Of a stretch of DNA of 64,000 bases, positions 24,888-35,061 are shown piece by piece. The DNA is from Cocos nucifera. Lineage: Eukaryota > Streptophyta > Magnoliopsida > Arecales > Arecaceae. The DNA lies in assembly GCA_006176705.1 (NCBI GenBank), contig QRFJ01005780.1, positions 1-64,000 on the forward strand, written 5' to 3'. The position numbers and the translations under genes were made by a program. The notes under the pieces are model-generated. The model searched no databases and had not been told where the DNA came from. It saw nothing but the letters and a program-made list of their open reading frames with translations. The stretch's first letter is position 1; the number at the start of each line of letters is the position of its first letter.

Positions 24888-26205
24888 TGTTCGTGCAGAA
24901 TTTGATTGATGTCGGATCGAGCTAGAGCTGAGAAAGAGGTCACCGTCGTGACCTACAAAATAAAGTCCCATCCAGAGTCGATGGTGGTAGCTCCGGCATG
25001 ATCCTTCGATGATCAAGTCAGCTCTTCTAACCAACAGAAGTGGAGTGCTCAGAAAAAAGTTCAGTAGAATTTTGAAAAAGAGAAGAGAGCTTAGAAAAAA
25101 TATATTTGGAGGATTTTTTTTTTATAGATGAAACCTATAGCAGACTGATAGTGATAGCCATACTGTCTGGTAGTGGACCACTCGAAGCTGCGTGGGATTT
25201 ATTACGAAGAAAGAAGTGTTGCCAGACTGATAATGACAGACATAACCATCCGATAGTGGATCGCTCAAGACCACATGGGATTTGCTATGGAGAGAGAGGT
25301 ATCGCCTACAGTGATGTGCCCATTCATCGAGATTTAATAGTCAAAATTTGGAGGAAACAGGCATTGGTTGGTGAAGAACTTTGATATATATCAATTCTAG
25401 AGAAGTTCAGACTCCTAAAGAAAATATTGCTACAGAAGATCATTCGGGAGGAATGTTAGCTAAAATCTAGAAGTAATCCATAAGAGAAGTCCGACTGAAG
25501 AAAAAGTCCGAAAGGAGTTCAACTTCTGAAGGTATCCAACTGAATAAAAAGTTCAGAAAGAGTTTGGCTTCTGAATGAATCCGATTAAAGAAGAAGTTCG
25601 AAAGAGGTTTGGCTCCTGGAGGAATCTAACTGAAGATGAAGTTCAGAAGGAGTTCGACTCCTGGAGGGATTCGACTGAAGAAGAAGTTTAGAAGAAGTTT
25701 GTCTCCTAAAAAAATTCAACTGAAGGAGAAGTTCGATGGAGGAATTCGATTGAAGAAAAAGTCTGAAAGGAGTTCGGCTCTTGAAGGAATCCAACTGAAG
25801 AAGAAGTCTGGAAGGAGTTTGGCTCCTAGAGGTATCCGACTGAAGGAGAAATCTAAAAAGAGCTCGACTCCTGGAGAAATTCGATTGAAGAAAAAGTTTG
25901 GAAGGAGTTTGACTCCTGGAGGGATCCGACTGAAGGAGAAGTGCGAAAAAAATCCGACTGAAGGAGAAGTCTAGAAGGAGTTTGACTCCTAGAGGTATCC
26001 GACTGAAGGAGAAGTTTGAAAGAAGTTTGGCTCCTAAAGAAATTCAGCCACTGAAAGAGTTCAGCTGGGGTTTGATCGCTGAAAGAGTTCGATTGGGATT
26101 CGATCACTGGAGGAGTTTAGCTGGAGTTCGACCGTTGGAAGAAAAATTTTCGATCAAAAAAGATGACTGCCGAAGTTCTTTTTCAAGCTTTACACCCACT
26201 TAGGT
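24888..26205 (-). repeat. 3' LTR of gypsy element F
   Basis: The R/U5 part (24888-25120) matches 890-1097 reversed, with a minus-strand TATA opposite about 25115-25130. U3 (25480-26060) is an array of about 48-bp units built on AGGAGTTCGGCTCCT-like hairpins and GGAATCCGACTGAAG. The sequence AATTTTCGATC near 26140 matches the LTR head region of element G, but the terminal TG end is not preserved, so the right limit is approximate. Confidence 0.65.
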
Positions 26206-26208
26206 TGA

Positions 26209-27769
26209 AGCTCGGGGGAGATATTACCTCCTACCGAGATTGAAGAAGATCTTATCTTCTGTGAGATTGACGTTGAAGCTCGGAGGAGATCTTATCTTCA
26301 GTCGAGGTTGAAGCTCAAGAAAGATCTTATCCCTAGTCGAAGTTGAAGGAGATCTTATCTCCTATTGAAGGGTTGGAGATCGGGGGAGATCTTATCTCCA
26401 ATCGAGGTTGAAGTAAATCTTATCTTATATTGAGATTGACGTTAAAGCTTGAAAGAGATCTTATCTTCAGTTGAATTTGAAGGAGATCTTATCTCCTGTT
26501 GACATTGACATTGAAGCTCGAGGAAGATCTTATCTCCAATCGAGGTTGAAGGAGATCTTATATCTCTTATTGAAGAGTTGAATGCTCGAGGGAGATCTTA
26601 TCTTCAGTCGAAATTGAAGGAGATCTTATCTTCTATTGATATTGAAGTTGAAGCTCAGAGGAGATCTTATCTTCAGTCAAGGTTAAAGAAGAACTTATCT
26701 CCTATTTACATTGGAGTTGAAGCTCGGGGGAGATCTTATTTTCAGTCGAGATTGAAGGAGATCTTATCTCCTATTGATGTTGACATTGAAGCTCAGAGAA
26801 GATCTTATCTCAGTCGAGATTGAATGAGATCTTATCTCCTATTTGAAGGATTGGAGCTCGGAAAAGATCTTATCTTCAGTCAAGGTTGAAGGAGATCTTA
26901 TCTTCTATTGACGTTAATGTTAAAGCTTGGGGGAGATCTTATCTCCAGCCGAGGTTGAAGAAGATCTTATCTCATGTTGAAGGGTTGGAGCTCGGATGAG
27001 ATCTTATCTCCAATCGAGGTTGAAGGAGATCTTATCTTCTGTTGACGTTGATGTTGAAGCTTGGGAGAGATCTTATCTCCACCGAGGTTGAAAGAGATCT
27101 TATCTTCTATTGAAGGAGGATTGGAGCTCGGAAGAGATCTTATCTCTAGTTGAGATTTAAGGAGATCTTATCTCCTGTTGATATTGATGTTGAAGCTTGG
27201 GGGAGATCTTATCTCCAATCGAGATTGAAGGAGATCTTATCTCCTGTTGACGTTGGCATTTGAAGTTTGGGGAAGATCTTTATCTCCAGCCAAGGTTGAA
27301 GAAAATCTTATCTCCTATTGACGTTGAAGTTAAAGCTCGGGGGAGATCTTATCTTCTGTTGATGTTGGCGTTGAAGCTCGGGGGAGATCTTATCTCTAAC
27401 CGATGGTTGAAGAAGATCTTATCTCTCTGTTGACGTTAATGTTGAAGCTCGAAGAAGATCTTATCTCCAACCAAGGTCGAAGGAGATCTTATCTCCTGTT
27501 GACGTTGAAGTTGAAGCTCGGAGGAGATCTTATCTCCAACCGAGATTGAAGAAGATTTTATCTTCTATTGAAGTTGAAGTTGAAGCTTGGAGGAGATCTT
27601 ATCTCCAACCGAGGTTGAAGAAGATCTTATCTCCTGTTGACGTTAAAGTTGAAGCTCGGGGGAGATCTTATCTCCAACCGAGGTTGAAGAAGATCTTATC
27701 TCCTATTGAGGTTGGCATTAAAGCTAGGAAGAGATCTTATCTCCAACCGAGGGTGAAGGATCCCTCTTC
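26209..27769. repeat. Large tandem array, about 65-bp unit, hairpin core
   Basis: About two dozen units. Each carries two copies of GGAGATCTTATCTCC, whose arms GGAGAT and ATCTCC are perfect inverted repeats around CTT, separated by GTCGAGGTTGAA and CTGTTGACGTTGAAG segments. Unit lengths vary slightly and some units are partly deleted. Element G (1-219) has the same sequence essentially once, so expansion happened in element F. Confidence 0.9.
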
Positions 27770-27774
27770 TCACC

Positions 27775-28530
27775 TCATCTAGAATGAACGAGGCCATTGT
27801 CAGGGGCACATAAGGGCCCTCTTGTTCCTAATTAGTGGTAGGGGCACATAAGGACTGTTGTTAGGACCTCTCCCTCATCTCGTCTAGAATGAACGAGGCC
27901 TTCGACTTTGCTCACGTTAAGATGAGATTCTCCTCCTATTCTTAATGGGCTATAGGGGCACATAAGGATCATTGTCAGGATCTCTTTCCTTATCTCGTCA
28001 AGAATGAACGAGATCTTCGACTTTGCTCGCATTAGGATGAGGTTCTCTTGCTCCTAACGAGCTATAGGAGCACATGAGGGCCATTGTCAGGACCTCTCCC
28101 CCCCTCATCTCGTCTAAAATAAATGAGGCCTTCGACTTTGCTTGCATTAGGATGAGGTTCTTCTTCTGTTCCTAATGGACTATAGGGGCACATAAGGGCC
28201 GTTATCAGGCCTCTCTCCTTATCTCGTCTAAAATGAATGAGGCCTTCGACTTTGCTCATGTTAAGATGAGGTTCTCCTCCTATTCCTAAGGACGGTAGGG
28301 CCACATAAGGGCCATTGTCAGAACCTCTCCCCTCATCTCATCTGAAATGAACGAGGCTTCGACTTTGCTCATGTTAGGATGAGGTTCTCCTCCTATTTCT
28401 AATGAACGGTAGGGGTACATAAGGGCCGTTGTCAGGACCTCTCTCCTCATCTCATCTAAAATGAACAAGGCTTTCGACTTGCTCATGTTAGGATGAGGTT
28501 CTCCTCTTGTTTCTAACATGGCCACTACTG
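27775..28530. repeat. Second tandem array, about 115-bp unit
   Basis: Seven units, marked by AATGAACGAGGCCTTCGAC-type words near 27781, 27889, 28001, 28117, 28231, 28340 and 28459. Each also holds GGGGCACATAAGGGCC and GATGAGGTTCTCCTCCT. The single-copy counterpart lies at the left edge of the window (about 1-80, opposite strand). Confidence 0.85.
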
Positions 28531-28870
28531 ACTGCTTCTTTTTTATCATCACATAGTTTTTGCACCAAGAAATAATAATGTTGAAATGGAAGAGTTTTAT
28601 TGAAGAAAAATTATCGACAGTACATTCTTAGATTTTCTGAGTTTCAAGATCGTGGGAGTGTTGTTCCTCTAAGCTTCTTCAGACGATAAGCTCTAGGTTG
28701 GATGACCTTCTCTACTTCATACGGGCCTTTTCAATTTGGGACAAGCTTCTTCTAGCTCTGAGACTGAGAGATGGTGGCTCATCGAAGTACTAAGCCCTCC
28801 CAAAGATAGCATTGATGATGTGGGGAGGTGGTCAATCTTCTTATTGTTTCTCTCTCATTGGTGGTTCTAG

Positions 28871-29640
28871 CTACGGTAGCATCCTTGGCAGATCTTCTCT
28901 TGCTTCAAACTGACGTCTGTGCAGCATTGAGGGGGGCATAGTTGTGAAATCTTCTAAGAAAAAACTTCTTCGCACCCTTCCGTTGGGGCTTCTTTGACGA
29001 CGAGCTTGAGGAGGAGTTCGAGCTCGCTTGCACTTAGGGAGAGTCCGTGAGCATGATCGAACTTCATTCAGCCCTCCATCAGCCATAGGTTTACTAAACT
29101 GCCTGCCGCTCTTCTGTGGCTTCCTCATCTCTCAATTTGAAGGCTTCTTCCGCTCAGGCATATCCTTCAGCCCAAGCTAGTAGATCGGTAAAGTCTCTAG
29201 GGTACATCTTCTTTAGGAAGAATAGTAAATCATTCTTCTAAAGACCATCCTTGAGTGCGGCCATTGCAACAGACTGGTCCAAATTTTGGACCTTCAATGC
29301 AATAGTGTTAAATTGGATGACATAAGTTTGGATAGATTCTTCCTCCTTCTGCTTGATATTCATCAAAAAATTTGAACCTCGATGCAGACATCGACTGCTG
29401 ACGAAGTGAGCCACAAACTAATGGCTCATCTGGTCAAAGAAGAAGATCATACCTAGCTTCAACATCGAGTACCAATTTCTTATTACTTTCTTTAAGGTAG
29501 ATGAAAAAGCTCGGCATAAGATGACGTCTAACACGCCATGGAGCAGTATTATAGTAGGGAAGAACTCCGAATGATCGATCAAATCAGAGGTTCCATCATA
29601 GCTTTTAAATCAAAGAAAACTCAAAGTTTGGTGGAATGAG
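28871..29640 (-). pseudogene. Gypsy gag pseudogene of element F
   Basis: The minus strand encodes a retrotransposon gag core (PF03732 type). Near 29360-29130 it reads NIKQKEEESIQTYVIQFN, then VQNLDQSVAMAALKDGL, an in-frame TAG, LLFFLKKMYPRDF and LLAWAEGYA. Downstream, 29128-28871 is a basic Arg/Pro segment (RTPPQARRQRSPNGRVRR), typical of the region between capsid and the missing protease. No zinc knuckle is seen. The upstream limit is uncertain because stops and shifts break the frame. Confidence 0.75.
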
Positions 29641-30260
29641 CTCTTACATAATTTGAGAAGAAAAGGGGGGGATCAGTGCGGATGTCATCATGGTGAGCTG
29701 GGGCAACATGGTCGAGCTCCTCAATCTGTCGATCCATGCCCCACAGTTTTTGATCGAGGACGTCATCTCGATTATAGACCTTGGAAGGCTTCCGACTATA
29801 AATAGGGAAGGTTTCTTTTGAAAAAGAATCACGATCCAAATAAGGATCCTCTGCTCTCTATTTCTCCATTTTAGGGATGATGGGTATGCTAGCCTAAGTG
29901 CTCTTTCTTGGGATCAATTTCTGACATCCTGATGGTGGGTTTTCTGATGAAATCATTATCAGAGGCTACCGCATACTCTGCATCATCTCGATGAGGTCCA
30001 GAATTCACTGCATCAGTAGATTAAACTGCTCCAGATCTATCATGGTCGTCGATAGAGGAGGAGGTTGAAGCATCGATGCTGGAGCCAGAATGGGTGGATC
30101 TGACTCAGATCTGATGGTAGAAATGGTAGATCTCTTAGTAGTTGCCTTTTTTGGAGGTATTTCTTAGGATTGAGGGAGAGAATGGAGATGGATCTTGGAG
30201 AAAAAGATTCAAAGAGTTGACTGAGCACTCATTTAAGAACAAGAATACCTCAAGAATAGC
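29641..30260 (-). other. Leader and gag N-terminal zone of element F
   Basis: Between the primer-binding site and the recognised gag core. Probably the worn N-terminal gag segment; short ORFs on both strands show no recognisable motif. Confidence 0.45.
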
Positions 30261-30281
30261 AGGCTCTTCATCTAGTGCCAA
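30261..30281 (-). other. Primer-binding site of element F
   Basis: Minus strand reads TTGGCACTAGATGAAGAG beside the 5' LTR. It matches the site of element D (TTGGCGCTAAAGGAAGGG) at most positions, with the CpG again replaced by CpA. Confidence 0.6.
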
Positions 30282-30283
30282 TC

Positions 30284-31720
30284 CTTTTGGTGCAGATTCT
30301 GATCGACGTCGGATCAAGCTGGAGTTGAGAAAGAAGAGATCGCCGTTGGTAACCTATAAAATAAAGTTTCGTCCAAAGTCGGTGGTGGTGGCTCCGACAG
30401 AATCTTCTGATGATCAAGTCAGCTCTTCTGATCAACAGAAATGGAGTGCTTAGAAAAGAGTTTGGCAAAGTTTCGAAAAGAAGAAGAGAGCTTAGAAAAA
30501 ATATATCTAGAGGGTCTCTTTTTATAGATGGAGTCTATAGTAGACTGATAGTGATGACCGTAACTATCTAGTAGTGGACCGCTCGGGACCACATGGAGTT
30601 TGTTATGGACAGAGGTGTTCATTATCATGATGTGGCCATTCATTGAGATTTAATAGTCAAAGTTCGGAGGAAGCAGGCATTGGTTGGTGAAGAGCTTTGA
30701 CATACATCAATTTTAGAGGAGTTTGGACTCCTAAAGAAAATATGGCTAAAGAGGATCATCGAAAAGGAATGCTAGCTAAAATCTGAAAGTAATCCCCTGG
30801 AGGAATCCGACTGAAGGAGAAGTTTAAAAGAAATTTAGCTCCTATAGGAATCCGACTGAAGGAGAGGTCCGAAAGAAGTTCGGCTCCTAAAGGAATTTGA
30901 CTGAAGAAGAGATCCAGAAGAAGTTCAGCTCCTATAGGAATCTGATTAAAGGAAAGGTCCAAAAGTAGTTCAGTTCCTGAAGAAATCTGACTGAGAGAGG
31001 TCAAAAGGGTTTGGCTCCTAGAGAATTTGACTAAAGGAGAAGGAAGAGTTTGGCTTCTAGAGAAATATTGAAGGATTTTGGCTCCTGTAGGAATCCGACG
31101 AAGGAGAGTTCGAAGGAGTTTGGCTCCTAAAAGAATCTGACTGAAGAAGAGATCTGGAAGGAGTTGGGCTTCTAAGAAATTCAACTGAAAGGAGGTCGGA
31201 AGGAGTTTAAGCTCCTTGAAGGAATCAACGAAGGAGAGGTCCGAAAGAAGTTTGGCTCCTAGATGATGTGCGCTGAAAGAGAAGTTCAGAAGGAGTTTGG
31301 CTCCTATAGCCACCATCTGAGAGAATCCGAGGAAGTTCGACTCCTGAGAATTCGACTGAAGGAAGGTCCGAAAGGATTTCAGCTCTTGAAGGAATCGTCT
31401 GAAGAAAAAGTTCAGAAGGAGTTTGGCTCCATAGGATCCGACTGAAGAAGAGGTCCGAAAGAAGTTCGGCTTCTGGAGAAGTTCGACTGAAGAAGAAGTC
31501 CGAAAGGAGTTTGGCTCCTGAAGAAGTTCGACTGAAGGAGAAGTCTGGAAGAAGTTCGGCTCCTGAAGGCATCCGACTGAGAGAGAAGTCTGGAAGGAGT
31601 TTGGCTCCCAAGGACTTTGATGAAGAAAAAACGAAGGAGTTGGCTGCTGGAGGAGCTGCTGAAGGAGTTTGGCTAGGGCTCGACTGCTGGAGAAGTTCTA
31701 CTGAGGTTCAGTTGCTGAGG
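30284..31720 (-). repeat. 5' LTR of gypsy element F (outer end lost)
   Basis: 30284-30530 is R/U5, near-parallel to 24888-25120 (GTCGGATCAAGCTGG, GATGATCAAGTCAGCTCTTCTGAT). 30790-31640 is a U3 array of about 49-bp units (GGAGTTTGGCTCC arms plus GGAATCCGACTGAAGGA), longer than in the partner LTR. Similarity ends near 31720 at CAGTTGCTGAGG. Confidence 0.65.
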
Positions 31721-32089
31721 ATACCCGGGATCCATTAGGATCTAGGTCTGATACTTTAAGTACGAACCCATCAGATATTTGGATTTGAGTTCGGTACCAG
31801 TAATTAAAATTGGATTCAGATCTGAATATCTAGGTTTCGATCGAAACCCGATCCATTTATAGATTTAGTCCAATGATTAATAAATAACACTATGAAATTA
31901 AAATAAAAATTATATCTACGGCTACAGAAAGAAGGTCGCACCAAAAGCTTCGAGGGTCGTCGATGATGGTGCTAAAGGAAGATGATGACGCTAGAGGTAA
32001 CCTGTAAAATAAAAGCAAGATAGTGAGATAAAGAGAGAAGAGAGAGAAAGAGAAAGAGGAAAGGAGAGAGTAGAGAGAGAGGGGGCTCG
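31721..32089. other. CACTA interior right of element F
   Basis: No gene. 31735-31870 is a degenerate AT-rich segment with GGATCTAGG and CAGATCTGAA words; 32025-32085 is a purine-rich GAGAGAGA stretch. Confidence 0.45.
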
Positions 32090-32560
32090 AGGGCACCGTG
32101 ATGGAGGCCAGGGGAGGGCAGGGGTGGCAGCGGTAGTCAAAGATGGGAAGGCAGGGGGCGGCAGTCGGGAGGGCAAGGTGCGATGGCGCCAGGGATGGGA
32201 GGGCAAGGCGGTGACGATCGGCGTGCAGAGGGTAGGGCGATGGGGTGGGCGGCGGCGGTCAAGGATGGAAAGGACAGGGGGCGGTGGCTGGAGGGCAGGG
32301 GTTGGCAGTCGGGGATGGAGAGGGCATGGGCGTGGCTGTCGGGGATGGGAGGGCATGGGACGACGACGTCGAGGATGGGAAGGGTAGTGTGAGGGGTGGG
32401 CGAAGATTGCCGAGGAGGGGCCAGTGCAGGGGGCCGACATAGGGGTGGGCGAAGACCGTCGAGAGGCGAGGCCGGCTAGGGGGAAGGAGGGGCGGCGTCG
32501 GCCGAGGGGAAGGACTTGGGTAGAGACTCACCGACGATGGAGGGGAGGAGAGAGAGAGAG
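32090..32560 (-). repeat. G-rich minisatellite, possible first exon of the CACTA gene
   Basis: A GC-rich island in AT-rich surroundings. Units of roughly 40 bp carry GGGGATGGGAGGGCATGGG and GGCGGTGG words, with many runs of three or four G on the plus strand. The minus strand stays open in two frames and encodes Pro/Arg/His-rich repeats. It may be the GC-rich 5' exon or leader of the CACTA gene whose later exons are at 24806-23136, but no motif confirms this. Confidence 0.6.
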
Positions 32561-32594
32561 CGCAAGGAAGAAAAGAAAAATTTAAAAATTTTTA

Positions 32595-33990
32595 ACCAAA
32601 CTACGACAGTGATTTTTGAACCACTACCATAGATCTATGGCAGCGATTACTAGAAACCCCTGCAATAGATCTACGACAGTGATTTTCTAACCACTGCCAT
32701 AGATCTATAGCAGTAGTTTTCAGTAACTGTTGTCGTAGGTTGAAAATAATTTTTTTTTATTTTTTTAAAATATTATATAATTTTAAAATTTAATGCTCAT
32801 CTTCATCGTTCATTATCTAAATAATTATCATTAGAGTGTTGTCACAAAAGATCACCTCGATCTGATGGCCCTAGCTTCATCAATCAAAAAATTTTGATTT
32901 TGATGATCACGAACGACGATGCGATGATCTAATAGATGAAGACCTCCAATCGATCTAAAAATTTACAACGATAATCTTGATGATATTTGTAACATACTAT
33001 CAAAGTTTTTTTTAATCGAATATCGTTATCATGGTCAATTTAGTATGGAATGATTTCGATCGTTAAATTAAAAACAAACGATCAAAGGGCTAAACGACAT
33101 CCGATTATGAGATAATTTTTTAGTTAAATGATCTTTACTATAATTTTAATCATTTTATATAGCGATGATAGTAGAATTTAAATCATTTTTGTATGAACTA
33201 TTCACGTTAAGCAGATATTGCAAAAGCACAAACATAACAACGAATGGAGTTTAAAAATGGTTATCAGGTGACGTATAGTTTTAGATCGTTCTTAGTCTCA
33301 CGAGTTGAATTTTATAATCACCATCATAAAAAATAATTGAAGTAGTAGCCAAAATAATTTATAATAAAAATTATCTCATAATCGGATACCATCTGATCCT
33401 TTGATCACTCGTTTATCATTTAATGGCCGAAATTAATCTATACTAAATTGACCAAGATAACGATATCCGATTGAAGTAAATCTTTGATAATACACTACAA
33501 ACATAATCGAGATCATTATTATAGATTTTTGGATCCATCGAAGATCTCCATCTATCACATCATCGCATCGTTATTCGTGATCGTCGAAATTAAATTTTTC
33601 TGATCGATGAAGCTGGGGCCATTAGATCAAGGTGATCTTTTGTGATGATACTCTAATGATAATTATTTAAATAATGAATAATGAAGATGGATATTAAATT
33701 TTAAAATTATATAATATTTAAAAAAAATAAAAAAAAATATATGATAGCGATTATAAATAACCACTTTCATAGATCAACTTATAGTAGCGATTACAAAGAA
33801 CCACTGCCATAAGTCCAACCTATGGCAATAATTTTTCTAACCGCTACCATAGGTCGGCCTATGGCAGCAGGTTTTTGTAACTGCTGCTATAGGTCGGTCA
33901 TATAGCAGCGATTTTTTTAACCACTGTCGTAGATTCTATTGCAGTAGTTTCAAAAATCATTGTCATAGTATGCACTTTCATAGGCTCTTT
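32595..33990. repeat. Long foldback (inverted repeat) at the right end of the CACTA element
   Basis: Left arm about 32760-33190, right arm about 33300-33735, loop about 33190-33300. Paired landmarks include ATAATTATCATTAGAGT against ACTCTAATGATAATTAT, CAAAAGATCACCT against AGGTGATCTTTTG, and TATCGTTATC against GATAACGATA. Outside the arms both flanks (32595-32750 and 33740-33990) hold subterminal CGGTT/AACCG motifs. It could be a derivative CACTA or foldback element merged with the larger one. Confidence 0.75.
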
Positions 33991-34001
33991 TTGTAGTAGT
34001 G

Positions 34002-34890
34002 ATCACCTATAAAGAAGTCCTCACTGGAGCATTCTCCGATGAAGACCTTCTGACGCTCAAGTTAAAAAATGGAGAACAATAAGAAGAGAAAGCATCGAAT
34101 TGAATTAAATGCGTACCTTGAGGATCCTGGAACTTTTTTATTTATAGAAAAAGAATAAGAGTCGTACTCATTAAAGACTCCAATGACCTTTCAAATTTAT
34201 CACACAGCTTGATTCAGATAAGATATATATATCTTTCTTGAAGACTCAATTGCGAAGGATTCCTTCCTTATTAAGACTTTTCTAATTTAAAAAAAAGACA
34301 TATTTGATGGGGAACTTAGCTAGCTCAACAACAAATAACCTATAATAAACCGTCTAGAATCGACATTTTGGAATTTGGGGAGCAAGCATTCGATCCCAAG
34401 TCATCTGAGATTAGTCAGCCTTGTACGATCTATGGTAGGTCATCCGGGAACGAGGTGATCTATGGTAGATCATTCAAGAATGAGGTGATCTATAGGAGGT
34501 CATCCAGAGATGAAGCGATCTATGGTAGGTCATTTAGGAATGAGATGATCTATGATAGGTTATCCAAGGACGAGATGAATCATGATAGGTCATCTGGGGA
34601 TGAGATGATTTATGGTAGATCATCTGGATATGAGATGAACCATGATAAGTCATTTGAAGATGAAGTGATCTACAATAGGTCATTTGGGGATGAGGTGATC
34701 TATGATAGATCATCCAGGGATGAGATGAATCAGGATTAATCCGAGGAGTAAAAATTCATGTTAATTTAGTAGATCATTTTTTGGCAATCTTCACATCTAT
34801 CGTATACCCACAATCCAATAAACATCATCTTCCATAGATCGGCTAGAGATGATGATGCAGTAGTCGAGGATGAGGTACTAATCCATAACA
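34002..34890 (-). repeat. 5' LTR of element D, right piece
   Basis: Resumes at ATCACCTATAAAGAAGTCC, matching 19817 onward, and ends AATCCATAACA. It is longer than the partner LTR because of the 30-bp array at 34420-34740. Confidence 0.8.
34420..34740. repeat. Expanded 30-bp array inside the LTR of element D
   Basis: About ten or eleven units of GATGAGGTGATCTATGATAG plus GTCATCCGGG. The multiple-of-three period leaves a 123-codon ORF (34368-34739) with a decapeptide repeat, which is an array artefact. The partner LTR has only three or four units. Confidence 0.85.
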
Positions 34891-35017
34891 AGGGTTATAG
34901 CCATTCCGATTCTTATTCCAATCAAATTCAATTTCGATCATGAACCAAATGAGCCCTTAATCCCTACATGATGAGATATTGCTTTCTTAACATTTATAGA
35001 CCTCTTTTTATTTGATG
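34891..35017. other. Spacer between Nest 1 and Nest 2
   Basis: About 130 bp of non-repetitive sequence, probably a remnant of the original intergenic DNA. Confidence 0.5.
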
Positions 35018-35061
35018 ACTAGTATTGATGTGGATTTTTGTTGAATGTCGGAGCAACTAGA

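Larger units (their letters stand above)
24888..31720 (-). mobile_element. Gypsy element F with gag but no pol (TR-GAG-like)
   Basis: Two minus-strand LTRs (24888 to about 26205, and about 30284-31720) flank a 4.1-kb interior. On the minus strand the interior reads primer-binding site (30281-30261), a leader, a gag pseudogene (about 29640-28871), then two large tandem arrays (28530-26209) up to the 3' LTR. No protease, reverse transcriptase, RNase H or integrase is recognisable. The same family as the element at 1-1097. The right LTR lacks its outer end; the left junction at 24888 (TGTTCGTGCAG) is sharp. Confidence 0.7.
22530..34001 (-). mobile_element. CACTA (En/Spm) transposon, 11.5 kb, non-autonomous
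   Basis: Left end CACTACTATAGAA; right end, read on the minus strand, CACTACTACAAAAAGAGCC. Both ends are followed by dense subterminal repeats of the TATGGCAGCGGTT/AACCGCTGCCATA type in both orientations. The only transposase-like gene is a broken Transposase_24 (Ptta/En/Spm) region on the minus strand; no TNPD-type catalytic transposase is seen. Gypsy element F is inserted just upstream of that gene. Flanking trinucleotides are ACT and ATC, not a clean 3-bp duplication. Confidence 0.8.
19736..34890 (-). mobile_element. Non-coding LTR retroelement D (LARD-like), host of Nest 1
   Basis: Two homologous LTRs, 19736-20429 and 22465-22529 plus 34002-34890, both start TGTTGCTCC and end ..CA(C/T)AACA. 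The minus orientation is shown by a minus-strand TATA (CTATAAATAAAG, near 19950), a purine tract (ATGGGGGGCAT on the minus strand, 20430-20443) beside the left LTR, and a primer-binding site beside the right LTR. The internal region (20430-22464) is 2.0 kb with no gag or pol, so it depended on another element. Flanks GGGGG and AGGGT agree at only three of five bases, so the target duplication is uncertain. Confidence 0.75.

Noticed and set aside
26209..27769. Regular repeats resembling a CRISPR array
   Set aside because: No unique spacers (the between-repeat sequence also repeats), plant nuclear context, and homology to a retrotransposon interior.
30756..31611. Long minus-strand ORFs of 128 and 186 codons in the gypsy LTR (and similar at 25636-26107)
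   Set aside because: They translate the U3 minisatellite; different frames and strands are equally open and no family motif appears.
32124..32531. Several overlapping Gly/Arg- or Pro-rich ORFs
   Set aside because: GC-rich minisatellite open in many frames at once. At most a Pro-rich CACTA exon, noted as a possibility only.
34368..34739. 123-codon ORF with a decapeptide repeat
   Set aside because: Produced by a 30-bp array in an LTR; the period is a multiple of three, so stops are avoided without selection.
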